A stretch of 64,000 bases of DNA from positions 14,152,437 to 14,216,436 of the forward strand of contig NC_088313.1 in the NCBI RefSeq assembly GCF_910592395.1, read 5' to 3'. Within the stretch, counting starts at the first letter, position 1; the number at the start of each line of letters is the position of its first letter. Positions 1 through 10,700 of the stretch are shown here, in pieces. The notes beneath the pieces are model-generated. The model was not told the DNA's origin. It was given only the letters and a program-made list of their open reading frames with translations, and did no database searches. A program made the position numbers and the translations under genes. Source of the stretch: Lineus longissimus. Lineage: Eukaryota > Nemertea > Pilidiophora > Heteronemertea > Lineidae.

Positions 1-240
1 TGTAAACAGCCAAACCATGGCAATTGGCATTATGAATTCTATGTAAAAGGAGCCTGGCCATGACAGGCGACATTGTGAATTCTATGTAAAAGGAGCCTGA
101 CCATGACAGGCGACATTGTGAATCTCTACATGTATGTTAACACAGCCTGACCATGACATGTGCAATGTGCAATGTGACAAGTGACATCATGAATCGTATA
201 AATAAACACTGTCAGGCCAGCACGTGATGTCACGAATCCT
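1..240. repeat. Short degenerate tandem repeat, about 43-bp unit
   Basis: Seen: two clear adjacent copies of a unit built around GAATTCTATGTAAAAGGAGC, starting near 34 and 77. They are followed by increasingly diverged versions carrying the words CCTGACCATGACA and GTGACATCATGAATC. The array runs off the left edge of the window, so its full size is unknown. No coding potential was seen in it. Confidence 0.6.
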
Positions 241-1252
241 CTGTTAATCCTGCCTGACGTGTCCATCTTCAGGTAACCCGGAACCTCTCGTATTCCACGC
301 ACCACAAGCATTCTTCGACTGCCTCCAGCAGAGAATCTCAGCCGGTCAGAAAAAGAAGCGACTTCCCAACTCGACGACTGGCTTCGTCCGCAGAGATGCT
401 TTACCGTTAGGCACTTTCACAAAGTACACGTGGCACATCACGAATATACTGCACGTGAAACAGATATTTGACACCACAGAGGTAGGCACGAACCTGAATT
501 CTTACTCCCGATGTGGCTAGTGCGGACGTGTTACCAGCGTGATCGTTTGTGAAGATGGAAGATCTTCGCATGATCTCTTAACTGTGATGGATTGTTGGTA
601 CTCGAGGCCTAGCGGTTGACGTTGCCTTGTGCCTCCAGGCCTCTCAATTGCATGTTCCCCACGCCGGTAAACGTCGTATTGAAAGAGCAAAACGCCCAAA
701 TTAGACCCTTTAAAAATCCGCCCAAAATAGGCCCCTGCGCCCAAAATACGCTCAGCTGAACAGACACTGAACTGTACATAAACAATAAAGTGTTATAAAA
801 TGAAAAAATCATGCCAAAAGTTGAAAATAAAGCAGGATTTTTTATCATTCCCAACTTGATCGGCCGACGGACTTACTGTACATGTACACGGGCATGTTTA
901 CAATGGTTCCTGGTAGAGATTTCCTAGAAAACACATCCTTGCGCAAGTCAAACATCATTCCATCACAGTTAGTCATGAATCCAAGAAGCCTGATATGCAT
1001 AAGACTAGCATGCCGACCTCGTCTCTAGGTTAAATGTTATGTGCATCCATACAGAAGAGGCATCGCCGCGCTATTATAGCGCGGTATAAAAAGCGCCCAA
1101 AATAGGGTGAAAAAATACAGGGTGTATTGATCTCCATGCAATTGAAAGGCCTGGCCTCACAACTGATATTGGCGGAGTTTAGTCTTCGTGCTTCTACAAG
1201 AAGACCATGAATTTAGAGACTAACACAAATTCGTTTCTTGTTGTTTTTGCAG
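241..1252. other. Non-coding stretch upstream of two exons; probable intron or intergenic DNA
   Basis: No convincing exon was seen on either strand. Open frames here are short and lack splice signals in phase. The stretch leads into the 3' splice site TTGTTTTTGCAG at 1241-1252, so at least its right part is probably intron of the gene whose last two exons follow. Confidence 0.4.
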
Positions 1253-1921
1253 TATCCACTGGAAGTTACCAGAAGTTTTGTTGAAAATCGTGACAATACC
1301 TACGATTTGTACGAAGTGCCGAAGGTACAAGTTGAAAATATTGACGATGCTTTCCGACCGGCTGGCTCAAAGGGGCAGACGCCAATTCGACCATTTGAAC
1401 TGAGAACATATCTCAAAGTCGGTGAGTTGTTTTGTTCGTGATAGGCTTTTAGCCATTTGATGACGATGGCCTGATAATTCAGTCTGATGTGTGATTGGGT
1501 AAGCTACGATGGGGGTCGATTGACAGAGAGTTTCTTGAGTACGTTTTACACACCCTCATTTTGTTTAACTGCTGCATTTTCTGTGTGAAATCCAAAAAAA
1601 TTGGTCAGTTTTTTGTGAAATGGACTGAAGAGCAAGAAATTTGAATTCCAGTTGATGAAAATCAACTTGAAAATACAGAAAAAGGTCTGAAATCGAATTT
1701 TTTTTAATATTTTTTTTTCAATTTCAGGCAACACGACTGCAGATCAGAAAGAACCGACACCATTTATAATTGAATGGATACCAGATATACTTCCGAAAAC
1801 CCATATAGGGGAACTACGTATCAAATTTGAGTACGGCCACCAAAGGAATGGGCAAATTGAACATCGACCTTCTGCGCAGAATTTGGAATTGCAGACAATT
1901 CAGGTTCAGCAGTTAGGATAG
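1253..1921 (+). CDS. 3' end of an unrecognised gene (last two coding exons)
   Basis: Two exons join in phase. The first runs 1253-1421 (acceptor TTTTTGCAG, donor CG/GTGAGT). The second runs 1728-1921 (acceptor AATTTCAG) and ends in TAG. Together they encode about 120 residues beginning [20 protein letters not shown]. Both exons have coding-like composition and strong splice sites, unlike the surrounding repeats. I do not recognise the family. The string [13 protein letters not shown] loosely recalls the terminal beta strand of GH38 alpha-mannosidases (pattern P-x-E-[IL]-R-T-[FY]-L), but about 60 further residues follow it and no other GH38 signature is visible, so this is only a hint. No membrane segment or signal peptide is present in this portion. 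The upstream exons lie outside the window or were not recognised. Confidence 0.6.
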
Positions 1922-2686
1922 GATGTGGAATAATCATAAACTGTGATGAAAATAAGTGTGTGTTGGATATGGCTGCGCATAAAAATTGTTTGCTTGACGT
2001 AACCCCATAGAGAACACCCCCTTCTAATACCTATAAAAAGATTTTTGGTCGGGGAAAAGAGCAAAAATTGTTAGAATGTTAATTCTCTTTCTTCCAGTCT
2101 ATGGCATTTTGTCTTTATTTCGAGAAGTCGTTTGGGATTTTTGAAACTGTTAGTTTTGTTTTTTAACGAAAAAAAATTATCTGCACTAAAGTTTTAAGAA
2201 ATGTATGTTACATCAAACGAACAATATCTAAAGGATGGCCCCGAGTACTACTGTCAAGAATTTATAAAGACTATATATAAATTCTTGCTACTGCGCATTA
2301 AAATTTTAGTGTGTATTTAAAAATTTAAATGCTGGGTTACTTGAGCAATATGGTGCGTTTCCAAGCACTTTGTTTCTGTGTGCTGTCAGGGGCTTTTCAT
2401 TTTGTGTCTGCAGTGAAGGGGGTTTGTAAACTTGAAGTCCATTTTGCCCATGCGTGCCTGCAGGTGGGGTTGAAATTATTAAAATGAAATAGTGGCAAGA
2501 AATGAAAAAGTAAGTCGGCGCTGATGGACAACCAGATGATGGGAGAGGGGAGGGTTTCCCAAAATTTATGGTAAGGTGTCTACATACTTAGTAGACGACC
2601 TGATCCCTCTTATCTAGTATTCGATTATTGTCTGATAGGGGGCTATTGATATTGTATCTGGATGTTGTACCGCTAGTCATGGTAGA
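1922..2686. other. 3' flank of the first gene, no further gene seen
   Basis: AT-rich sequence following the stop codon at 1921. It probably holds the 3' untranslated region of the upstream gene. I saw no confident AATAAA close to the stop and no supported ORF. Confidence 0.4.
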
Positions 2687-2921
2687 CATTGGGTGATATG
2701 AATAAAGACAGCAAATGCTTTTACTTCCATTTTGCACAGAACAGCCTAGTGTAGGTGTACCTGGAGTTTTAGAAAAAAGCATTTGCTGGTCTTCATCATA
2801 TCGCCCATTGGGTCAGGTCAAGTCTTGGACATGAGAAAGTGTAAGGTGTTGGTGTTGGTGAATTTGTGATGGTGTTACACCAACACCTTACACTTTCTCA
2901 ACCCCAAGACTTGTCCTGACC
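2687..2921. repeat. Two adjacent imperfect hairpins
   Basis: Seen: a left inverted repeat with arms at about 2687-2723 and 2774-2810 (arm core CAGCAAATGCTTTT against AAAAAGCATTTGCTG). It is followed immediately by a second with arms 2811-2855 and 2877-2921 (core GAGAAAGTGTAAGGTGTTGG against CCAACACCTTACACTTTCTC). The second has arms of about 45 bp separated by only 21 bp. The layout suggests small fold-back or MITE elements. It could also be transcribed as a long hairpin. No ORF is inside. Confidence 0.75.
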
Positions 2922-3149
2922 TATTGGAGCGTGTCTACAGGAGCGTCAGTCTTTGCACGTCGGACCCGAATTTCGGGCTACATCAGTGAAGTAGTTAAAG
3001 GAGAATATCTGTTCTGAGTTGTTTGAAAGTCGTGTATTTCTGTAATGCCGTGGAGGCATTGTTACTTATAGCATGTCTCAAATAAACATGTTTCTGGTAA
3101 TTGTTGCATTCTGTAGTTATTTGTTATCACTCTCTTGACTCTTTCCATA

Positions 3150-3310
3150 CCGTATACCAGGTCCGTGCACTGCTCACCGCTGGTCCCCAGTACCGCCTGA
3201 AACAACAAGATGGCAGCACTGCACTCCAACTCCATGCACGCCTCGTCCTTACGTTCGGTTTTCCATGGAACTTTTCCTAAGCCAAGTGGGGATTAAGGCC
3301 GCCCAGTCTT
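3150..3310. repeat. Dispersed repeat copy (family shared with 36.5 kb and 58.5 kb)
   Basis: Carries the sequence order 'contact-triplet, AACAAGATGGCAGCACTGCAC, TTTTTCCTAAGCCAAGT-like end' that is seen again at 36,580-36,800 and in part at 58,510-58,700. The three copies have diverged from one another. No terminal repeats could be fixed, so the class is unknown. Confidence 0.5.
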
Positions 3311-3399
3311 CACCAGGTTTTGGTACACTTCAAAAAATCTGCGGTGGATAAAGGGTTTAAATATGTCTTTTGACTTTTGAGACAAATCTGAGCCCCCCC

Positions 3400-5169
3400 C
3401 CTTCCAATATCTGAACAACGTCGCAACCAGATTGATAATATCTCTTGTGCTTCAGACAAGTCTTTGAAACAACGAGATGTGCTGCTAGCTTCCCTCCCCA
3501 ATATCATACACAATGCCACAACCAGTAGGATATCCCTTTGAGCTTGAGACAAGTATTTCAAGCCATGAGACATGACGTGTGCTGTTAGCTTTCCTCCCAA
3601 TATCATACACAATGCCACAACTAGTATGATACCCCTTTGAGCTTGAGACAAGTCTTTCAAGCCAAAGGACATGACATGTGTGCTGTTAGCTTCCCTCCCC
3701 AATATCATACACAATGCCACAACTAGTATGATACCCCTTTGAGCTTGAGACAAGTCTTTCAAGCCAAAGGACATGACATGTGTGCTGTTAGCTTCCCTCC
3801 CCAATATCATACACAATGCCACAACTAGTATGATACCCCTTTGAGCTTGAGACAAGTCTTTCAAGCCAAAGGACATGACATGTGTGCTGTTAGCTTCTTT
3901 CCCAATATCATACACAATGCCAGAACCAGTATGATGTCCCTTTGAGCTTGAGACAAGTCTTTGAAGCCATGAGACATGACATGTGTGCTGTTAGCTTCCT
4001 CCCAATATCATACAAAATGCCACAACCAGTATGATGTCCCTTTGAGCTTGAGACAAGTCTTTGAAGGCATGAGACATGACATGTGTGCTGTTAGCTTCCT
4101 CCCAATATCATACAAAATGCCCGAACCAGTATGATGTCCCTTTGAGCTTGAGACAAGTCTTTGAAGGCATGAGACATGACATGTGTGCTGTTAGCTTTCC
4201 TCCCAATATCATACACAATGCCACAACCAGTATGATATCCCTTTGAGCTTGAGACAAGTCTTTCAAACCAAAGGTCATGACATGTGTGCTGTTAGCTTTC
4301 CTCCCAATATCATACACAATGCCTCAACCAGTATGGTACCCCTTTGAGCTTGAGACAAGTCTTTGAAGCCATGAGACATGACATGTGTGCTGTTTGCTTT
4401 CCTTCCAATATCATACACAATGCCACAACCAGTATGATATCCTCTTTGAGCTTGAGACAAGTCTTTGAAGCCATGAGACATGACATGTGTGCTGTTTGCT
4501 TTCCTTCCAATATCATACACAATGCCACAACCAGTATGATATCCTCTTTGAGCTTGAGACAAGTCTTTGAAGCCATGAGACATGACATGTGTGCTGTTAG
4601 CTTTCCTCACAATATCATACACAATGCCACAACCAGTATGATATCCCTTTGAGCTTGAGACAAGTCTTTGGAGCCATGAGACATGACATGTGTGCTGTTA
4701 GCTTTCCTCCCAATATCATACACAATGCCACAACCAGTATGATATCCCTTTGAGCTTGAGACAAGTCTTTCAAACCAAAGGTCATGACATGTGTGCTGTG
4801 AGCTTTCCTCCCAATATCATACACAATGCCACAACCAGTATGATATCCCTTTGAGCTTGAGACAAGTCTTTCGGGCCAAAGGACATGACATGTGTGCTGT
4901 TAGCTTTCCTCCCAATATCATACACAATGCCCAAACCAGTATGATATCCCCTTTGAGCTTGAGACAAGTCTTTGAAGCCATGAGACATGACATGTGTGCT
5001 GTTAGCTTTCCTCCCAATATCATACACGATGCCACAACCAGTATGGTACCCCTCTGAGCTTGAGACAAGTCTTTGAAGCCATGAGACATGTGTGCAGCAA
5101 TCTTTCATTCCAAATACCAACTGGACAATGTAACAACCAGAATATCATTTTAGTTTGAGACAAGTCTAA
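3400..5169. repeat. Satellite array, about 101-bp monomer, interrupted by an LTR element
   Basis: Seen: the word ATATCATACA recurs at 3501, 3600, 3702, 3804, 3905, 4005, 4105, 4206 and 4307 and onward, giving a period of 99-102 bp and roughly 17 monomers. Each monomer contains TTTGAGCTTGAGACAAGTCT and GACATGACATGTGTGCTG. The monomers between 3600 and 3905 are almost identical 102-bp copies, and those toward both edges are more diverged. Because 102 is a multiple of three, the reverse strand stays open for 201 codons here. That reading frame is a by-product of the period, since other monomers are 100-101 bp and break it. The right end is cut by the LTR retrotransposon at 5170 and continues at 14,025. 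Confidence 0.95.
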
Positions 5170-5249
5170 TGTTGTATAGTAATTGTAAAACCTTTCTTAT
5201 GAGTAGCACTGTAATGTGTAATTCTTGGAATTAAGTGTGCGGGATTATT

Positions 5250-5280
<31 letters not shown>

Positions 5281-5470
5281 AGCGATAGAGAGTTATTCCA
5301 GTTTCCCGAGTATTTTATAATCACGTGCACGAATCGTCATCCCGACGAACTATTTTATCAATTATGACTTTGGTGTGTATAATTTTGTGAAGCAGTGTTA
5401 GAATAAAGGATCCGGACGTTAGAAGGCAAATTCAGGACTTATTACGTTTGTAACCTGTGCAAATACAACA
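5170..5470 (+). repeat. 5' LTR, internally shortened (301 bp)
   Basis: Begins TGTTGTATAG and ends AAATACAACA. It contains a GA-dinucleotide tract, a TATA-like TATTTTATAA at 5311-5320 and an AATAAA at 5402-5407. Compared with the 3' LTR (484 bp) it lacks about 190 bp, located between GGGATTATT (ending 5249) and the GA tract. Outside that gap the two LTRs look identical apart from the GA tract, so the loss probably happened after insertion or during the last reverse transcription. Confidence 0.95.
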
Positions 5471-6473
5471 TGGCGACCTTCCCAGGACCTTCAATTCGTG
5501 ACAGTGAGTCCGGATGCGTTTCAGTCTTGGAGCAGATTCTATTAACCGAGGACTCCGTTTTTCACGCCACGTGCTAGTGCTACTGCAGTCCATTATGTAC
5601 ATTACGTGTACACCTACGTGATTTCTAACTCGTTCATTTCATCGGGAGGCAGAATAGTGACGTTCGTTTGTCAATATAATATTTATAAAATCGTGAATTT
5701 TTTTTAAACTGTTCGTGACGTAAGTGCGAATTTCATTATATTTATATATCGTCACTTTTGTTATTTCTGTCACTGTGATCGCCATGAATCACTGTGAGTG
5801 TGAGCGCAGCATTTTTTAATCGATTGACGGACACCGTCTTCGTCAGTACGCATAGTACACGTCTATCTCTGTGTGTACCGAACTATTCAACTTCTACATC
5901 ATGACATGTGCTATAACGTTCACGGGATGATGTGCCCAGCAGCCAGAATACTCTTCAATTCGCCCTGATGTCTACTCGAGATCCGATACCGTTCCAGGCT
6001 CCAGCTGATCCAGCGTTGCAGTTTTAAAAGAGACATTTTATCAACTTTTTGAAAGACATTTTATAAACTTTTGAGAGACATTTGTAAACTTTTTGATAGT
6101 CATTTATATTAACTGTTTTGAAAGACATTTTATAAACTAATTAGTAATAGGGCAATATTTTTGTGCATCATTTCCATGTTGGCAGAGTATAGTACAATAC
6201 TTTGCAATATCAGTCGATTCATAGCATTTAATGCATTTAATCTTAAATTTTCACTCGTTATTGCAAACTGACTGGAACCGGACCCCGAGGATTTTGACAA
6301 CTGTATATCTATAATATGAACTTTGTTTAGCTTTGCCCTGTTACAGCAAGATAGACAACAGACCAACCCAACCTTTAATGTTGCATTTCCTTTTCAGAAG
6401 AAATTAACTTTTGCTTCCCAAATACCTGACTTTTTATTCCTTCATAACTAACTTTTACCCCTTTACAGTAATA
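5471..6473 (+). promoter_or_regulatory. Retrotransposon leader with primer-binding-like site
   Basis: TGGCGACCTTCCCAGG starts exactly at the end of the 5' LTR, the position and TGG start expected of a tRNA primer-binding site; I cannot name the tRNA. The leader is unusually long (about 1 kb) and holds a small internal tandem repeat of AGACATTTTATAAACTTTT-like units at about 6027-6140. No supported ORF is present, and the gag start at 6474 is preceded by the pyrimidine-rich stretch CCCCTTTACAG. Confidence 0.7.
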
Positions 6474-7712
6474 ATGGAAGGGCCAGCAGATCCAGCACCA
6501 CCTGCTTTCAGGGGCACCGATTTTCTACCTCCTTTGTTTGATGGTGAAGTGATCGACCATGACATTTGTCATGCACATATCTTATCGTTTATGGACTACC
6601 TTCACTTCCACAATCTCCACGAGCCAGCAAATGCTGCAGAGATGATTCATATCATAACATTGTTCAAGGCTAGACTTCGTGGCAAAGCACGTCTGTGGGC
6701 AGAGGGAAAAGTTTTCCCCACTATCGCTAATCTCAGAGCACAGTTTATGCAGCGGTTCAGTCCAACCCATTCAAATTTTGCCAATGTCAAGCATTTTCAT
6801 TCTCTTTCCCATACCCCAGGCGATTCAGCCGAAATGACTCTCAATAAGATACGCTTAGCAGCCCAGCGTATTCATTATAATGAGGTCCAGGTTCGGGACA
6901 AATTCTTACAGGTTTTGCCTACCAATTGTCAGGCAGCAGTCATCATGGCTGCCCCTGCAGATGCAGACGTGGCAGTTCTCGTTGAACGTGCTCAACAATA
7001 TTTAGATTTTTCTGAGCCAGACAGGCCAACTACTGCTAATAAGCAGGTATCATTTATCACTGATCAGGTCCATGTGACCACTGCTAGTGCATCCACTAAC
7101 AGTAGTGCTTGCGCAGTTGACAGGCTCACTGAGCAACTTGCTGCTCTTCGCACAGAAGTGCAAGATTTGTCTATAGAGGTCAGGACTCAACCTCAGGTTC
7201 ATTTTAGTCAACCACAGTCCAACTCTGATACTGGTGCTCGTACATATAGCTCGAACTACCGTTCAAGTTCGCCATCTCCTGTGAGTCATCAGTCTAGACG
7301 TCCTAGTCGTAGTCCGGCTAGAGACCGTTATCGTTATAGTCATCGTGTATCCAGTAGATCCCCATGTAGGGACAGTCGTCGTTCTCAGGGTTCCTATGGT
7401 ATTTCTCGTTCTGGTAACTCTCCCCGTCGTGCCACCTCCAACATTGTCTGTTATTTCTGCCACAAACCCAATCATGTGTGGAGAAACTGTTATACTTACC
7501 AGAACATGGTCAGTCGTGGGATGAACCCTACTTTCATGCCCGTAAGGCCTCCAGCGCCACCCTTTTCTCCGTCCCATTATCAGCCATCAGATAATGGTCA
7601 ACAGTTTCGTCAGGATACTCGATGTCCTCAACCCTACCCGTTCCAATCCTATAAGCCAGATAACAGGTCTAGGTTTGATCAGTACTCTGGACCACAACAG
7701 CAAAATTTTTAG
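6474..7712 (+). CDS. gag: Gag polyprotein of the Ty3/Gypsy element
   Basis: A 412-residue ORF starting at the ATG in AATAATGGAAGG; an upstream in-frame TTG at 6411 is not a likely start. Residues 1-220 are a helical region of the retrotransposon Gag type (word AQFMQRFSPTHSNFANVKHF). A Ser/Arg-rich basic stretch then leads to one CCHC zinc knuckle (C-x2-C-x4-H-x4-C, from about residue 326 to 339). The C-terminus is rich in Pro, Gln and Tyr. Gag would assemble the cytoplasmic virus-like particle and bind the element RNA through the knuckle and basic region. It ends in TAG directly after a heptanucleotide slip site, and pol follows in the -1 frame. Confidence 0.93.
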   Translation: MEGPADPAPPAFRGTDFLPPLFDGEVIDHDICHAHILSFMDYLHFHNLHEPANAAEMIHIITLFKARLRGKARLWAEGKVFPTIANLRAQFMQRFSPTHSNFANVKHFHSLSHTPGDSAEMTLNKIRLAAQRIHYNEVQVRDKFLQVLPTNCQAAVIMAAPADADVAVLVERAQQYLDFSEPDRPTTANKQVSFITDQVHVTTASASTNSSACAVDRLTEQLAALRTEVQDLSIEVRTQPQVHFSQPQSNSDTGARTYSSNYRSSSPSPVSHQSRRPSRSPARDRYRYSHRVSSRSPCRDSRRSQGSYGISRSGNSPRRATSNIVCYFCHKPNHVWRNCYTYQNMVSRGMNPTFMPVRPPAPPFSPSHYQPSDNGQQFRQDTRCPQPYPFQSYKPDNRSRFDQYSGPQQQNF

Positions 7713-7749
7713 ATAGGAGAAGCACTAACTGCCACTTAGATGCCTCTCC
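7703..7749 (+). promoter_or_regulatory. -1 ribosomal frameshift signal between gag and pol
   Basis: Seen: the heptamer A AAT TTT at 7703-7709 fits the X XXY YYZ slip consensus in the gag frame and is followed at once by the gag stop TAG (7710-7712). Six bases later GGAGAAGC (7716-7723) can pair with GCCTCTCC (7742-7749) with one mismatch, enclosing an 18-base loop. The -1 frame is open from 7709 onward through the whole of pol. Slip site, 6-base spacer and stem are the classic arrangement of retroviral and Ty3/Gypsy frameshift signals. Use in vivo is inferred. Confidence 0.8.
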
Positions 7750-10700
7750 GACTCTATTTTCTGCTCAGCATTCTGGTGATCAACATTCTAGTGATCATTT
7801 GTCTTCATCGTATAATCCACATTCTGAATATCTTGGTGAATCCTCTGCTGACATTCAGCTCACTTCTAGGAATTATGCCAAAGGTTATTTACCCACAGGC
7901 CAAGGTTTGGTCATTTTATTTGATTCAGGAGCCACTGAGACTCTGATTGGTTTGGAAACTGTAAGGGACTCCCCCTATTTGTCCAAATTGCCCAAGGTTG
8001 ATATTAAACCAATCAAATTTCGTATTGGTAATGGAGAATTTTTGTTTGCAAAACAGGCCATTAAGCCTAAACTTACTATTCAAGGGAACCATTTCAATGT
8101 ATACTGTGTCATAGCTGAAAATTTCATTGGTCCTGATATTCTTTTGGGTACATCTACCATGAAGGAACTCAAAGGTTCTTTGGATTTCATTACAAATTCG
8201 TTCAAGGTCAGGTCAAAGAAGGCTTGGTTACGTCCTACTGTCAATACTGTCATTAGACCAGGTCAGGTTAGGGTCATTCATGTTAAAGGCAAATTGCCCC
8301 ATCACATGAAAAACTCGGCACTCATATTGAATTCATCGTCTCATTTGTCTAGGTTTTGTCCTTCAACCATGATGGTCAAATTAAAACACGGTTTAGCTCC
8401 TATTCGTATTTATAACCATTCTCGTAAACCCGTCAATATTCGGTCTGACAAGCCTATTGTCTTCACCAACTTGGATGATTTTATTCATGTAACTCAAAGT
8501 TTGTCTCCAAGCTGCCTCAAGCAAAATCAACCCTGTGCTCCGTCACAACCACCTGTTGATGATCAAGACTCGCATTTGTCAGCTAGGGACATTTTAAGGC
8601 GAGATGTTAAATTAGACCATAGTATTCTGTCTACGCCAGAACAGGCCAGTGTGTATGATATTTTGGAAAACCATGCTCCAGCATTTAGTCTTCGAGGTGA
8701 GGTTGGGACTTGTCCCAATTTTGAGGTGGACATCCATCTCAAGGATGAAACCCCTTTCTATATCCGACCATATCCGGTCGCTGAGGAAAACAAACCTCTC
8801 ATTGATAAGGAACTTGATAAATTAGTCAAGTTGGGCATTTTGCATCAAGGACATACATCATATTCCAGTCCAATTTTGCTTGTCAAGAAGAAGGATTCTA
8901 CTGAGAAGCGCGTTGTAACAGATTTTCGGTTTTTAAATAGTCGAGTTCATTGTGCAAATCAAGATTTCACTCCTTTGAAAACCATCTTAGCTAGAATCGG
9001 TCAGTCAAATTGTAAAGTCTTGAGTGTCATAGATTTGAAAAGTGCTTTTCATTGTCTACCTTTGTCTCGTAGGGCACAGGCCTACACCGGCATATCTGCC
9101 TACAACGGTGGTCGAACTTTTTACTATCGTAGACTTCCAATGGGTTTGTCCATTTCTCCGTCCATTTTCTCTCAGAAAATCAATGATATCCTTTCTAAGA
9201 TTCCCAACTCTAATCTCTTTTGCTGTGCAGTACATGATGACATTCTCATCTTCAGTAAAGATAAGAAAGAGCATACTGTACATCTGCAACAAATTTTCCA
9301 GGCTTTGATTGCCAATGGCTTGAAGATTTCTCCTAAGAAATGTCGCTTGTTTCAGACTAGAGTTGTTTACTTGGGTCATGTTCTGTCCATTTCTCCTGAT
9401 GGTTTTGTTCAAATTTCGGCTATGAATGACAAGTGTTTGTCTATTAGGAATATGAAGACCCCTACATGTCAGAAAGCGGTCCGAAGGTTTGTCGGTGCTG
9501 TGTCATATTTGAGTCAATATTTACCTAGATTGCAGGAATTGCTTACACCTTTACATGAGCTCACACGCAAATCTAAGCATTTCCATTGGCAACCCCATCA
9601 TGAGATAGCTTTTCATACTATCAAAGACTTGCTCATCAAGCCACCTGTCTTGAATGCACCCACTACTAGAGGTGAATTCAGATTGTATAGTGATACTTCA
9701 CGTATTGCTACAGGTTCATATCTTGCTCAATACTCAGATGGGCAAGAACGCATCGTCGCATACTATTCCAAGCGCTTGCCAAAGGCGGCAAAGAACTATT
9801 CTGTTAGTGAGCTTGAATTACTTGGACTCCTCATCAATGTAACAGCTTTTCAGTATTTGTTACAAGACAGGACTTTCCAGGCTTTTGTTGATCATTCTTC
9901 TTTGGTTCAGATTGTAAAGTCAAAGAAGCAGCCACCGACCACTAGGTTGCAAAAGCTGCTTGAGCGACTGTCTCCCTATAGTTTTCAGTTGTCGTACATG
10001 CCAGGCAAAGAGCTTGTGTTAGCTGATTTCTTGTCACGTGCTCCTCTAGATGATGATACTGAGTTAGATAGGATTATGCCAATCGCGTTCCAGGCACAAT
10101 CACCTGTTATTTATGAATTAGAGTCTCTTTCAACCCCTGTTCAGGAGCATGCATTTTATACACTGCCACTTCCTGAAAAGATTGTTACCAGGTCATATGC
10201 AAAGAAAATGAACATTCCTGTGCCTATTCTGCATAGGCCAAAACCCATTCCCAAACCACGAACACATGTTCCTTGTCAGCAGACAGTGTCTGTTGCACCT
10301 ACACACACTCCTCTTGTTAATGGCATTCAAAACAATGTGCCACCAGTATCTATACTTCCAAAAGCTCCACGTGTGCCCATTGTTACATCAACAGTGGCAC
10401 CACCAGTGTCAGTGATTCCATTTGTTCTCCAACAGAATGACACATCTCAATCATCAACCAAGGTTGCTGATGAACCTAGGCTCATTGATTCCGCTCTTCC
10501 TCCATCTTCTGTCGTTGAAGAGTATTCAGATGATATTTTAGATCTCCTGGTTAGACCCACACCATTGGTTCCAAGGATTGATAGCATGCATACCAAGCAT
10601 GTCCCTGATCAGGCATCTCTGAATAAGGTATTGAAGATCATCAGACGCAAGGTGATTCGGGATTACAATCTCCCTATTGAGGCACAACAGCTTAGTACCG

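Noticed and set aside
3310-5120. Reverse- and forward-strand ORFs of 69-201 codons with repeated VVALCMILG or SLRQVFEAM-type units
   Set aside because: They are by-products of the 101-bp satellite. The period is not a constant multiple of three, the ORFs overlap in several frames and there are no splice or start signals.
9056-9412. 118-codon minus-strand ORF inside pol
   Set aside because: Shadow of the reverse transcriptase coding frame.
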